DNA of 64,000 bases from DATARH01 sp035550515 (GTDB lineage: Bacteria; Pseudomonadota; Alphaproteobacteria; ATCC43930; CGMCC-115725), in contig DASZOZ010000033.1 in assembly GCA_035550515.1 (NCBI GenBank), forward strand, positions 9,734-73,733, in the 5' to 3' direction. The notes below the pieces were generated by a model that was not told the DNA's origin, did no database searches, and saw only the letters and a program-made list of their open reading frames with translations. The position numbers were made by a program, and so were the translations under genes. This document shows positions 17,418 through 26,487 of this stretch, piece after piece; position 1 is the stretch's first letter, and each line of letters starts with the position of its first letter.

Positions 17418-19550
17418 ATGCCCGACCTTAGACCCCTGCTTTCCCCGAAAAGCCTGTGCATCGTCGGCGCGGCGGCCGACGAGACGATCCGCGGCCGGCT
17501 GACCAAACAGCTGATCGGCCACGGCTTTGACGGACCGATCTACCCGGTCACGCGCAGCCAGACCGACATCCTCGGCCACAAGGCCTACAAGAGCGTCGGC
17601 GAGATCCCCGAGCCGGTCGATCTCGCGGTCATCGTGGTGCCGGCGGCGCATGTGATCTCGACCATCGAGCAATGCGGCGCCAAGGGCATCCCGGCGGCGG
17701 TGATCATTTCCTCGGGTTTTGGCGAGGAGAAGAGCGAGGCGGCGGCGCAGCGCGACGCGCAGCTCCGGACGCTGGCCGCCAAGCTCGACATGGCGATTTG
17801 CGGGCCGAATTCGGAAGGGCTGGTCAACCCGCTGCGCCCGCTGGTGGCGACCTTCAGCCCGGTGTTCCACGACACCGCCAAGAAGCTGCTGCCGGAGGGC
17901 GGCAAGGCCAAGCCGATCGCCGTGTCGTGCCAGTCCGGCGCGCTGACCTTCTCGTTCCTCAGCCGCGGCGAGGCGCGTCAGCTACGCTTTACGACGCAGG
18001 TCAGCTCGGGCAACCAGACCGTGCTCGAAGCGCATGATTATATCGAGGCGGCGATGGAGTCGGGCGCCGCCGGCATCTTCATGGTCTATCTCGAAGGCAT
18101 CCGCCAGCCGGCGCGCTTCCGCGCGGTCGCGGACCGCGCGGCGCAGGCCGGCAAGCCGCTGATCGTCGCCAAGGTCGGCCGTTCCGCCGCCGGACGCCGC
18201 GCCGCCGCGTCGCATACCGGAGCGCTCGCGCAATCGGGCGCGATCGACGACGCGATCTTCCGCCATCACGGCATCATCCGCGGCGAAGACATCGACCACA
18301 TGCTCGACATGGCGGCCGCCTTCGCGTTCTGCAAATTGCCCAAGGGCAACCGCGTCGCGATCATCACCGGCTCGGGCGGCAGCGCGGTATGGATGGCCGA
18401 CATCCTGACCACCTACGGGCTCGACGTGCCCGAACTGGAACAGGACATCCAGGACAAGATCATGGCGATGCTGCCGAGCTACGCCTCGGCGCTCAACCCG
18501 ATCGACGCCACGGCGCAGGCGATCGGCGAGGTCGGCTACGCGCCCATCGTCCGGCTGGTGCGGCAATCGAAGCGCATCGACACGATCCTGCTGATCTCCT
18601 CGGTCGCCAATGAAGCGACCGCGCGCAAGCGCGCCGAGGAGCTGGCCGGCATCGTCGACGAGACCGCGCAGCCGATCCTGATGGCGACCTACACCACGGC
18701 GACGCCGGGTGCGCTCGCGGCCTTCGCCGACAGGGGCATCCCGGCCTATACGTCGATGCCGAGCTGCGCGCGGGCGATCCGCGCGCTGGCCGATTACGGC
18801 CGCTTCCGCGAGCGCATCGCCCGCCGCACCGCGCCCGCCGCGACGCCGGCTTCGGTGCGCGACACGGTCGCCAAGGCGCTGGCCGAATCGGGCAAGGTGT
18901 TGACCGAGGTCCAGTCGAAGGCGCTGCTCGCCGCCTACGGCGTCAAGCGCGTGCCCGAGTTTCTGGCCACCAGCGAGGATGACGCGAGCGAAGCGGCCGA
19001 GCGCATCGGCGGACCGGTGGCGCTGAAGGTGCAGTCGCCGGACATCGCGCACAAGACCGAGGCCGGGGCGGTGCTGCTCGGCCTCGGCGACGCCGCGGCG
19101 GTGCGCAGGGGTTATCGCGAGGTGCTGGCGCGCGCCCGCGCGGCGCAGCCGGGCGCCAGGATCGACGGCGTACTGGTACAGGCGATGGCGGCGCGGGGGC
19201 AGGAGATGATCCTCGGCGTGACCCGCGACGCCACCTTTGGGCCGATGCTGATGGTCGGGCTCGGCGGCATCCATGTCGAGGTGCTGAAGGATGTCGCCTT
19301 CGCCCCGGTGCCGCTCGACGCGGAGGATGCGCAGGCCCTGCTCGCCGAGCTGAAAGGCGCCGCCGTGCTCGACGGCGTGCGCGGCGCAAAGCCGGCCGAC
19401 AAGCCGGCGCTGGTCGAGCTGATGGTGGCGCTGTCGCGCTTCGCCGCCGACCACGCCGAGCAGATCGCCGAAATCGACCTCAACCCGGTCATCGTCCACC
19501 CGGAGGACGAGGGGCTTTCCGTGGTCGACGCGCTGATCGTCAAGCGGTGA
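17418..19550 (+). CDS. acyl-CoA ligase (NDP-forming), fused alpha/beta subunits
   Basis: 710 residues. Order: CoA-binding Rossmann domain (residues about 5-135, with GPNSEGLVNPL), two succinyl-CoA-synthetase-like flavodoxin domains with the phospho-His in SHTGALAQ (His about 266), then a C-terminal ATP-grasp domain (from about 495, VALKVQSPDIAHKTEAG). This is the acetate-CoA ligase (ADP-forming)/acyl-CoA synthetase fusion, which makes acyl-CoA from a free acid with ATP, or the reverse. Next to ACADs and an enoyl-CoA hydratase it probably activates a catabolic acid. The site before the ATG is weak. Confidence 0.9.
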   Translation: MPDLRPLLSPKSLCIVGAAADETIRGRLTKQLIGHGFDGPIYPVTRSQTDILGHKAYKSVGEIPEPVDLAVIVVPAAHVISTIEQCGAKGIPAAVIISSGFGEEKSEAAAQRDAQLRTLAAKLDMAICGPNSEGLVNPLRPLVATFSPVFHDTAKKLLPEGGKAKPIAVSCQSGALTFSFLSRGEARQLRFTTQVSSGNQTVLEAHDYIEAAMESGAAGIFMVYLEGIRQPARFRAVADRAAQAGKPLIVAKVGRSAAGRRAAASHTGALAQSGAIDDAIFRHHGIIRGEDIDHMLDMAAAFAFCKLPKGNRVAIITGSGGSAVWMADILTTYGLDVPELEQDIQDKIMAMLPSYASALNPIDATAQAIGEVGYAPIVRLVRQSKRIDTILLISSVANEATARKRAEELAGIVDETAQPILMATYTTATPGALAAFADRGIPAYTSMPSCARAIRALADYGRFRERIARRTAPAATPASVRDTVAKALAESGKVLTEVQSKALLAAYGVKRVPEFLATSEDDASEAAERIGGPVALKVQSPDIAHKTEAGAVLLGLGDAAAVRRGYREVLARARAAQPGARIDGVLVQAMAARGQEMILGVTRDATFGPMLMVGLGGIHVEVLKDVAFAPVPLDAEDAQALLAELKGAAVLDGVRGAKPADKPALVELMVALSRFAADHAEQIAEIDLNPVIVHPEDEGLSVVDALIVKR

Positions 19551-19611
19551 AAGACAACATCTCAACACAGAGGTCGCAAAGGATACGCGGAGGACGCGAA
19601 GGCAGCTCGTC

Positions 19612-19716
19612 CGGCGCGAAGCGCCAAAAAAATCGACAATGAGGCGATGAGGTTTCCGTGGCGCGGAATCTCACTGCCTCACCGCCTCCCTGTGAAATTA
19701 ACGGCGCTTCGCGCCG
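19612..19716. repeat. 105 bp foldback spacer element
   Basis: CGGCGCGAAGCGCC (19612-19625) is the exact reverse complement of GGCGCTTCGCGCCG (19703-19716). Inner arms GAGGCGATGAGG and CCTCACCGCCTC also nearly pair. Just upstream (19565-19600) is a CACAGAGG/CGGAGGACGCGAAGG purine-rich stretch of a type that recurs near 43.86 kb. No gene is seen. Confidence 0.65.
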
Positions 19717-19755
19717 CACAATCGTGTCGCACGTTCTCTTTTGAGGAGCATTCGA

Positions 19756-20553
19756 ATGACCGATCTGGGCACCTACAAGGATATCGGCGTCAGCCTCGAC
19801 GGGCATGTGGCGACGATCGAAATCCGCCGGCCGCCGCATAATTTCTTCGACAGCGACCTGATCGCCGAGATCGGCGAGGCGCTCGAACGCATCGACGCGA
19901 GCGACGCCTGCCGCGCCAGCGTGCTGTGCGCGGAGGGCCGCTCGTTCTGCGCCGGCGCCGACTTTTCGAAGCGGATGGACACCGGCACGGTCAACGAGGG
20001 CTCGCGCAGCCGGCACGGCAAGCATCTCTACAAGGAGGCGAGCCGCCTGTTCCGCGCCAGGAAGCCGATGGTCGGCGCGATCCACGGCCCGGCGATCGGC
20101 GGCGGGCTCGGTCTCGCGCTGGTGCCGGATTTTCGCGTCACCTGCAGCGAGGCGCGGTTCAGCGCCAATTTCAACCGGCTCGGCTTCCACCCCGGCTTCG
20201 GCCTGACCGCGACGCTGCCGCGCCTGGTCGGCGCACAGCAGGCGGCGCTGCTGTTCTACACCGGCCGGCGCATCCCGGGCGACGAGGCGGTGCGCATCGG
20301 CCTCGCCGACCTGCTCGTGCCGCAGGCCGAGGTGCGCCAGGCAGCGCAGGCGCTGGCCCTGGAAATCGCCCAGTCGTCGCCGTTGGCGGTGCTCTCGACG
20401 CGCGAGACGTTGCGCCGCGGCCTCGCCGACGAGATCGACGCGGCCACCGAGCGCGAGCTGGTCGAGCAGGATTGGCTGCGCCGCACCGAGGATTTCGGTG
20501 AGGGCATCAAGGCCTACGCCGAGCGCCGCCTGCCGAATTTCCAGGGCCGATGA
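19756..20553 (+). CDS. enoyl-CoA hydratase/isomerase family protein
   Basis: 265 residues from ATG 19756 with TGAGGAG upstream; an in-frame TTG at 19741 overlaps that site and is rejected. This is a standard crotonase: FCAGADFSKR near residue 72 for the first oxyanion loop and IHGPAIGGGLGLALVPDF near 113 for the second, unlike the variant at 12785. The Glu of the hydratase site is not obvious, so isomerase or another crotonase reaction is possible. It follows the CoA-ligase gene on the same strand. Confidence 0.87.
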   Translation: MTDLGTYKDIGVSLDGHVATIEIRRPPHNFFDSDLIAEIGEALERIDASDACRASVLCAEGRSFCAGADFSKRMDTGTVNEGSRSRHGKHLYKEASRLFRARKPMVGAIHGPAIGGGLGLALVPDFRVTCSEARFSANFNRLGFHPGFGLTATLPRLVGAQQAALLFYTGRRIPGDEAVRIGLADLLVPQAEVRQAAQALALEIAQSSPLAVLSTRETLRRGLADEIDAATERELVEQDWLRRTEDFGEGIKAYAERRLPNFQGR

Positions 20554-20610
20554 GCGGCGGCCGGTGTTCGACAGGGACGATGCCGGATAGGCTCGGGGCG
20601 AGGTGGATCG

Positions 20611-22956
20611 ATGAACGACGTGACCGTGATCGATTGGGATGAAGACCGGTTCGCCATCGGGCAGCCGGTGCCGCGCGCGGAAGACCCGGTGCTGATCCGC
20701 GGCGAGGGGCATTATTCCGACGATTTCAGCCGGCCCGGCCAGGCCTATGCGGTGATGGTGCGCAGCCCCTACGCGCATGGCGTGATCCGCGGCGTCGACA
20801 CGGCGGCGGCGCGGGCGATGCCGGGGGTCCTGGCAGTCTACACGGCGGCCGATCTGGCGGCGGGCGGCATCACCGCGATGCCGGCGCGCCAGGTGATGAA
20901 CAACCGCGACGGCACGCCGATGCTGCAGCCGGTGCGCCACGTGCTGGCGACCGACAAGGTGCGGCATGTCGGCGAGGCGGTCGCCTGCGTCATCGCCGAC
21001 AGCATCGCGGCCGCCAAGGACGCGGCCGAGGCGGTCGCGGTCGATATCGACCCGCTGCCGGCGGTCACCGAGCCGGCCGATGCCGACGCGGCCGAGGCGC
21101 CGCAAATCTATGACGACGTGCCGGGCAATATCGGCCTCGACTTCCATTTCGGCGACAGCGAGCAGGTCGCCGCGGCCTTTGCCGGCGCGGCGCATGTCAC
21201 GCGCTTGCGGCTGCGCAACAACCGGGTCGTGGTCAACCCGATGGAGCCGCGCGCCGCGCTCGCCGAATACGACGCCGCGCAGCAGCATTGGACGCTCCAT
21301 GTCGGCTGCCAGGGGGTGTTCGGCTTTCGCAACTACATCGCCCAGGTGCTGGGGGTCGGGCGCGACAAGGTGCGGGTGGTGACCGACCGGGTCGGCGGCT
21401 CATTCGGCATGAAGCAGCCCAACATGCCGGAATATTTCTGCATCCTGCACGGCGCGCGGATGCTCGGCCGGCCGGTCAAATGGACCGACGAACGTTCGGG
21501 CAGCTTCGTCTCCGACACCCACGGCCGCGATCACGCCATGACCGCCGAGCTGGCGCTCGACCGGGACGGCAATTTTCTTGCCGTGCGGCTCAACGGCCAC
21601 GGCAATCTCGGCGCCACCTACGGTGCGCCGGGGCCGTCGACCCGCAACGCCCAGCGCAACACGCTCGGCGTCTACAAGACGCCGCTGATCGAGGTGAACA
21701 CCAAATGCGTGTTCACCAACACCACGCCGGTCGGCGCCTATCGCGGCGCCGGCCGCCCCGAGGCGAATTACTACATGGAGCGGCTGGTCGACGCCGCGGC
21801 GCGCGAGATGGGCATCGACCAGCTCGAGCTGCGCCGCCGCAACCACATCCCGCCCGAGGCGATGCCGTATAAGAGCCCCAACGGCACCACGTACGACAGC
21901 GGCGACTTCACCAACCTGCTGAACAAGGCGGTGGCACTGGCGGACTGGCACGGTTTTCCGCGGCGCAAGGCGGAGAGCCGGGCGCGCGGCAAGCTGCGCG
22001 GCCGCGGCATCAGCGATTATCTCGAACTGACCGGGCCGCCGGGCCGCGAGATGGGCGGCATCCGGTTCGAGCCGAACGGCGATGTGACGATCGTCACCGG
22101 CACGCTCGATTACGGCCAGGGGCATTGGACGCCCTTCGCGCAGGTGCTCGCCGCCCGGCTCGGCATCCCGTTCCAGCGCATCCGCCTGCTGCAAGGCGAC
22201 AGCGACGAGCTGATCGCCGGCGGCGGCACCGGCGGCTCGAAATCGCTGATCGTCAGCGGCAACGCGATCGTCGGCGCGGCCGACAAGGTCATCGAGCGCG
22301 GCAAGCAGATCGCCGCGCATGTGCTCGAAGCGGCGGCGGCCGACATCGAGTTCCGCGCCGGCCGGTTTGTGATCGCCGGCACCGACCGCTCGGTCGGGCT
22401 CATGGAACTCGCGGGCCGGATCAACGCCGGCCTCGACCTGCCGCCGGAGCTGCCGCAGGACCTCGACGTGGCCGACATCTATGACGGCCCGCCCTCCGCG
22501 TTCCCGAACGGCTGCCATATCGCCGAGGTCGAGGTCGATCCCGATACCGGCGTGGTCGAGGTCGCCAAATATACTTTCGTCAACGATTTCGGCGTGGTCA
22601 TCAACCCGTTGCTGGTCGACGGCCAGGCGCATGGCGGCATCGTGCAGGGGATCGGCCAGGCGCTGCGCGAACGCACGGTCTATGACGAAGACGGCCAGTT
22701 GCTGACCGGCTCGTTCATGGATTATGCGATGCCGCGCGCCGATGACGCGCCGTTTTTTGTCCACGAGTTCCACTCGGTGCCCGCGACCACCAACCCGCTC
22801 GGCGCCAAAGGCTGCGGCGAGGCCGGCTGCGCCGGCGCGCTGCCGTCGGTGATGAACGCGCTGGTCGACGCGCTGTGGGAGCTCGGCATCAAGCATATCG
22901 ACATGCCCGCCACCCCGGAGCGCGTCTGGCACGCGATCCACGCGGCCCGGGCTTAG
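20611..22956 (+). CDS. xanthine dehydrogenase/CO dehydrogenase family molybdenum-binding large subunit
   Basis: 781 residues, full length. N-terminal domain of the xanthine oxidase a/b hammerhead fold (about 20-130), then the two-part molybdopterin domain with GGSFGMK near 264, AYRGAGRPEA near 375 and GAKGCGEAGCAG near 730, where the Glu is the usual catalytic base. AYRGAGRPEA is not the AYRCSFR loop of form I CO dehydrogenase, so a form II-like or other hydroxylase is indicated. Enzymes of this family also need a 2Fe-2S subunit and an FAD subunit; neither is in this window. The substrate is unknown. Confidence 0.88.
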   Translation: MNDVTVIDWDEDRFAIGQPVPRAEDPVLIRGEGHYSDDFSRPGQAYAVMVRSPYAHGVIRGVDTAAARAMPGVLAVYTAADLAAGGITAMPARQVMNNRDGTPMLQPVRHVLATDKVRHVGEAVACVIADSIAAAKDAAEAVAVDIDPLPAVTEPADADAAEAPQIYDDVPGNIGLDFHFGDSEQVAAAFAGAAHVTRLRLRNNRVVVNPMEPRAALAEYDAAQQHWTLHVGCQGVFGFRNYIAQVLGVGRDKVRVVTDRVGGSFGMKQPNMPEYFCILHGARMLGRPVKWTDERSGSFVSDTHGRDHAMTAELALDRDGNFLAVRLNGHGNLGATYGAPGPSTRNAQRNTLGVYKTPLIEVNTKCVFTNTTPVGAYRGAGRPEANYYMERLVDAAAREMGIDQLELRRRNHIPPEAMPYKSPNGTTYDSGDFTNLLNKAVALADWHGFPRRKAESRARGKLRGRGISDYLELTGPPGREMGGIRFEPNGDVTIVTGTLDYGQGHWTPFAQVLAARLGIPFQRIRLLQGDSDELIAGGGTGGSKSLIVSGNAIVGAADKVIERGKQIAAHVLEAAAADIEFRAGRFVIAGTDRSVGLMELAGRINAGLDLPPELPQDLDVADIYDGPPSAFPNGCHIAEVEVDPDTGVVEVAKYTFVNDFGVVINPLLVDGQAHGGIVQGIGQALRERTVYDEDGQLLTGSFMDYAMPRADDAPFFVHEFHSVPATTNPLGAKGCGEAGCAGALPSVMNALVDALWELGIKHIDMPATPERVWHAIHAARA

Positions 22957-22984
22957 ACTACGAGCGCATCCGAGCCGCTCCGAT

Positions 22985-23098
22985 CACGGGAACCCATGAA
23001 CACCGGCAATTGCCGGCCTTCATTTCGTCATCGCCGGGCTTGACCCGGCGATCTCGGCGGCGGTGGAGATGGCCGGGTCAAGCCCGGCCATGACGATC
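22985..23098. repeat. intergenic foldback repeats between convergent genes
   Basis: Contains GGGAACCCATGAACACCGG (also seen in the 17.3 kb foldback), then CGCCGGGCTTGACCCGGCG and ATGGCCGGGTCAAGCCCGGCCAT, two palindromes of the family also found near 7.25 and 61.5 kb. It separates the converging hydroxylase and SGNH genes and could form terminating hairpins on either strand. Confidence 0.65.
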
Positions 23099-23116
23099 CG
23101 TTGTTCGGATAACGCT

Positions 23117-24271
23117 CTAATCGAACAGCGCGAGGTCGATCGCATCGCCCATCGTGCGGTAGCCGAGATCGCTCGGGTGCAGGTGGTCGCCGCAATCGTA
23201 TGCCGGCAGCATGCGCAGGTGGTTCTCGGGATCGCGCAGCGCCGCGTCGAAATCGACCAGCGCGTCGAACGCAGTGCCCTCGCGTAGCCAGGCATTGACC
23301 GCCTCGCGCACCGCCTCGCGCCGCGCATTCCACGCACCGGGCAGGAAGGTCTCGTTCCAGAACGGCGTCAGCGTCGCGCCGATCATCTTGATCCCCGCCG
23401 ATTGGCCGCGCAGCGCGAGCTGCTTGAGGCCGGCGATCATCTGCGGTGCGGTGACCTCCTGCGCCGGGTCGGCGCTGCGGTTTCTGAGGTCGTTGGTGCC
23501 GAGCATGATGACGCAATGGGTGACGCCGGGCTGGGCGACCACGTCGCGGTCGAAGCGGCGCAGCCCGCTGTCGCCGCGCACGTCGTGCAGGATGCGGTTG
23601 CCGCCGAGCCCCTGGTTCATCACCGCGATTGGCCGGCCGCCGTGGTCCTTGGCGCGGGCAACCAGCCGCCGCGCCAGCTGCGACGGCCAGCTGTGGTGCC
23701 CGTCATGCGTCGAGATGTTGGCGTCGGTCAGCGAGTCGCCGACCGCGACGACGCCGAGGGTGTCCGGCGGGGCGACGACGTCGACGCCGCAGAGGAAATA
23801 CCAGTCGTCGGTGAGCTTGCCGACCGGCATCACCGGCGCGGCGGCGAAATCGCCCACCGGCGAGATGTAGTTGGTTTGCCGCGCATAGCGACCGGTGATC
23901 CCGAACGTCGCCGGCAGCTCCTGGGGCAGATGGATGCTGACCGCAAGATCGGCGAGCGCCGGCACAGCGAGCGCGACCGGGTCGCTGACCAGCAGCGCGC
24001 CGGCGGCGATCGTCGCGCCCGGCTCGCCGCCGAAAGCGAGCTTGCGGTCGGTCCCCGGCACGATCGCCGCGCCCTCGCCGCGCAGTGCGACATGCGCCGA
24101 CCCGATGCGCAGCGGCCGCACACCATAGGCGTTCGAGATGCGCAGGCGGATCGTGCCGCCGCCGAGGCTGATGCGCGGCGTCATGCGCAGCGTGACATGG
24201 GCGAGGGCGGCGCCGTCGGCGGGTGCCGGCGCGGCGGTCCACGTACCCACCCAGTTCGGCTTGCGCTCCAT
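23117..24271 (-). CDS. SGNH/GDSL family hydrolase
   Basis: 384 residues. The four SGNH blocks are visible: GDSLTD (block I, near residue 178), GGNRIL (block II Gly), GTNDLRN (block III Asn) and DHLHPSDLGY (block V Asp/His near the C-terminus). An N-terminal ~170-residue beta-rich domain (TWTAAPAPA..., VTLRMTPRIS) precedes it, as in larger lipases/esterases of this group. No signal peptide is evident. GGGAGGAG precedes the ATG. Likely an esterase or carbohydrate acetylesterase; substrate unknown. Confidence 0.87.
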   Translation of the reverse strand: MERKPNWVGTWTAAPAPADGAALAHVTLRMTPRISLGGGTIRLRISNAYGVRPLRIGSAHVALRGEGAAIVPGTDRKLAFGGEPGATIAAGALLVSDPVALAVPALADLAVSIHLPQELPATFGITGRYARQTNYISPVGDFAAAPVMPVGKLTDDWYFLCGVDVVAPPDTLGVVAVGDSLTDANISTHDGHHSWPSQLARRLVARAKDHGGRPIAVMNQGLGGNRILHDVRGDSGLRRFDRDVVAQPGVTHCVIMLGTNDLRNRSADPAQEVTAPQMIAGLKQLALRGQSAGIKMIGATLTPFWNETFLPGAWNARREAVREAVNAWLREGTAFDALVDFDAALRDPENHLRMLPAYDCGDHLHPSDLGYRTMGDAIDLALFD

Positions 24272-24374
24272 CTTGCTCCTCCCTCTGCGGCGGCGGCGCG
24301 ATTCTTGCCGCCGAGTATAGGCGCCGGGACGCGTTGCGAAACAGCGAAGGCTGCCGGCGCCGGGGTACGCGCGC

Positions 24375-24402
24375 TTGTCAGACAGGCGGTGACGGCTATA
24401 GT
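24375..24402 (+). promoter_or_regulatory. candidate sigma-70 type promoter
   Basis: TTGTCA (24375-24380), 16 bp, TATAGT (24397-24402), each five of six to consensus, 34 bp before the start of the binding-protein gene. This is among the better promoter matches in the window. Confidence 0.5.
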
Positions 24403-24436
24403 CGCGCTAGCCTCCCGGTTGGATTTGAGGGCGCCG

Positions 24437-25618
24437 ATGTCGCTTTGTCTGCGGGCCGCGCTGGTTGCGGCGATCCTGCTCGCCGCGGGAGGGAGCCGGC
24501 CGGTTGCCGCCGGCGAATTTCCCGATTCGGCCGGACGGATCGTCGTTATCCCCGAACATGTCGGCAAGGTGATGGCGGCCAGCCCGAGCGCCGAAGTGCT
24601 GGTCTATGTGCTGGCGCCGCAAAAACTGATCGGCTGGGCGCGGCGTCCAGCGGGCACCGCGATGCCGGCGCGCTACGCACGGCTGCCGGTCGTCGGACAG
24701 CTGAGCGGTCCCGGCCCGACCGCCACCGCGGCGACGGTGGCCCGGCTGCATCCCGACCTGATCATCGATTCCGGCACGGTGACGCCGGAACGGGCCGCTT
24801 TTGCCGACCAGATCACCCAGCAGACCGGGGTGCCCTACCTGCTTGTCGACAACAGCTTCGACCGCACGCCGACGATGCTGCGGATGGTGGGGCGCGTGCT
24901 GGGGGTGCCCGAGCGCGCCGACGACCTCGCCAGCTCCGCGGAGCACGCGATCAATGAGATCCGCGGCCGGCTGCTGATCCAGTCGGCGACCAAGCGGCCG
25001 CGCGTCTATTACGCGCGCGGACCGAACGGGCTCGAGACCGCGGAGCCCGGTTCGGGGGCGGCGGCCTCGATCGAGGCTGCCGGGGCCATCAATGTCGCGG
25101 CCGGCCTCGGCACCGGTCAGCGGGTCGCCGTGACGCCCCAGCAAATCCGCGAGTGGAACCCGGACGTGATCCTCGTCGAAGACCGCGGCTTCTATTCGCG
25201 GATGCTGCGCGACCCGGCCTGGCGCAGCCTGCGCGCGGTGCGCGACAAAAAGGTGGTGCTGGAGCCGGAGCGGCCCTTCGGCTGGATCGACGACCCGCCC
25301 GGCGTCAACCGGCTGGTCGGGTTGTACTGGCTGTCCGGTCTGTTCTATCCGGGCGACTCGCAGGACGATCTGCGCGCGCTGATGATCGATTTCTACGACA
25401 AGTTCTACGGCATCAAAGTCACCGACGCGCAGGTCGAGGCGGTCGCCAAGACCGCCGGCATCCCGCCGAGCGACACGCCGCATCTCTCGGCGTTGCCGCC
25501 AATGGCCCCGCTGCCGAGCATGGGCGTACCGGGTGCGGTCAACGAGCCGGGACGGCGCGGCACCCTGCCCAACACGCCGCCGCAGACAACGACGCCTTCC
25601 TATATGCTGCCGAAATAA
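24437..25618 (+). CDS. periplasmic substrate-binding protein (iron-siderophore/cobalamin type)
   Basis: 393 residues from ATG 24437 (GAGGG upstream). Signal peptide about 1-25 (MSLCLRAALVAAILLAAGG, cleavage near VAAGEF). The rest is a TroA/FepB-like bilobed binding protein: VGKVMAASPSAEVLVYVL, HPDLIIDSG, and WNPDVILVEDRGFY. The tail, from about 360, is Pro/Thr-rich and low-complexity. It would capture an iron complex or cobalamin for an ABC importer, but no permease or ATPase gene lies nearby. It is an orphan unless the partners are elsewhere. Confidence 0.85.
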   Translation: MSLCLRAALVAAILLAAGGSRPVAAGEFPDSAGRIVVIPEHVGKVMAASPSAEVLVYVLAPQKLIGWARRPAGTAMPARYARLPVVGQLSGPGPTATAATVARLHPDLIIDSGTVTPERAAFADQITQQTGVPYLLVDNSFDRTPTMLRMVGRVLGVPERADDLASSAEHAINEIRGRLLIQSATKRPRVYYARGPNGLETAEPGSGAAASIEAAGAINVAAGLGTGQRVAVTPQQIREWNPDVILVEDRGFYSRMLRDPAWRSLRAVRDKKVVLEPERPFGWIDDPPGVNRLVGLYWLSGLFYPGDSQDDLRALMIDFYDKFYGIKVTDAQVEAVAKTAGIPPSDTPHLSALPPMAPLPSMGVPGAVNEPGRRGTLPNTPPQTTTPSYMLPK

Positions 25619-25619
25619 C

Positions 25620-25654
25620 GGCGCCATCCCCGGATCAAGTCCGAGGATGGCGCC
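25620..25654. terminator. bidirectional terminator hairpin
   Basis: GGCGCCATCC (25620-25629) pairs with GGATGGCGCC (25645-25654); CGGA/TCCG extends the stem after one mismatch around a TCAAG loop. It lies between the convergent binding-protein and peroxiredoxin stops. There is no long T-tract. Confidence 0.6.
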
Positions 25655-25674
25655 ACGACGATGAAGTCTGCGCG

Positions 25675-26334
25675 CTAGCGCGGTTGGTGGACGTAGCGCA
25701 GATACGGTTTCACCTCGCGGAAACCGGTCGGGTATTTCTGCTTGGCGTCGTCATTGGACAGTGCGGCCGAGACGATGACGTCCTCTCCCGGCTTCCAGTT
25801 GACCGGCGTCGCCAGCGGGTGCTTGGCGCTGAGTTGCACCGAGTCCAGGATGCGCAACACCTCGTCGAAATTGCGCCCGGTCGACATCGGATAGGTGAGC
25901 ATCGCCTTCACCTTCTTGTCCGGGCCGATCACGAAGACCGAGCGGACCGTCGCGTTGGTCGCCGCGGTGCGGCCCTGCGAGGTGTCCCCGGCCTCGGCCG
26001 GCAGCATGTCGTAGAGCTTGGCGACGGTCAGTTCGCTGTCGCCGATCAGCGGGTAGGTGACCGCGTGACCCTGGGTCTCCTCGATGTCTTTCTGCCAGCG
26101 CGTGTGGTCGCCGACCGGGTCGACGCTGAGGCCGATGATCTTGCAGCCGCGCTTGTCGAATTCCGGCTTCAGCCCCGCCATGTAGCCGAGCTCGGTGGTG
26201 CAAACCGGGGTGAAATCCTTCGGGTGCGAAAACAGGATCGCCCAGCCGTCGCCAATCCAGTCGTGGAAGTTTATGCGGCCTTGAGTGGTGTCGATGGTAA
26301 AGTTGGGCGCTTCGTCATTGATGCGCAGCGACAT
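25675..26334 (-). CDS. 1-Cys peroxiredoxin (Prx6 type)
   Basis: 219 residues from ATG 26334 with GGAGG upstream; a 20-codon upstream extension has no site. Peroxidatic Cys45 in HPKDFTPVCTTE is the Prx6 signature, and the C-terminal dimerisation domain (PLATPVNWKPGEDVIV) is that of 1-Cys enzymes. A second Cys at about 83 (KRGCKII) is common in the family and not the resolving one. It reduces H2O2 and organic peroxides in the cytoplasm. The gene has its own AT-rich upstream region with a promoter and a palindrome (see 26428-26487). Confidence 0.93.
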   Translation of the reverse strand: MSLRINDEAPNFTIDTTQGRINFHDWIGDGWAILFSHPKDFTPVCTTELGYMAGLKPEFDKRGCKIIGLSVDPVGDHTRWQKDIEETQGHAVTYPLIGDSELTVAKLYDMLPAEAGDTSQGRTAATNATVRSVFVIGPDKKVKAMLTYPMSTGRNFDEVLRILDSVQLSAKHPLATPVNWKPGEDVIVSAALSNDDAKQKYPTGFREVKPYLRYVHQPR

Positions 26335-26427
26335 GGTGTCCTCCGTTAACGCAGACGGCCGCCGGGGAACATGGACCTCGAAGATGACCGGCACAAGTCA
26401 TCTCTCCGGACCCCGCGCCGTGTGGCG

Positions 26428-26456
26428 TATCTAATTTAGCGGTCTTCGGTCGTCAA
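26428..26456 (-). promoter_or_regulatory. candidate promoter of the peroxiredoxin gene
   Basis: On the minus strand, TTGACG (26456-26451), 17 bp, TAGATA (26433-26428), about 94 bp upstream of the start codon. It lies in one of the few AT-rich spacers of the window. Confidence 0.45.
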
Positions 26457-26463
26457 TAAGACT

Positions 26464-26487
26464 ATAACAACGATATTTATATGTTAT
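26464..26487. promoter_or_regulatory. palindromic candidate operator upstream of the peroxiredoxin
   Basis: ATAACA (26464-26469) and TGTTAT (26482-26487) form a perfect inverted repeat with a 12 bp AT-rich spacer. It sits just upstream of the -35 box of the peroxiredoxin promoter and overlaps the stop of gcvPB. The place suits an activator such as a LysR/OxyR-type regulator, but the sequence does not match the OxyR consensus well. Confidence 0.4.

Noticed and set aside
26464..26487. OxyR box
   Set aside because: The spacing and half-sites do not fit ATAG-N7-CTAT; kept only as an unassigned palindrome.
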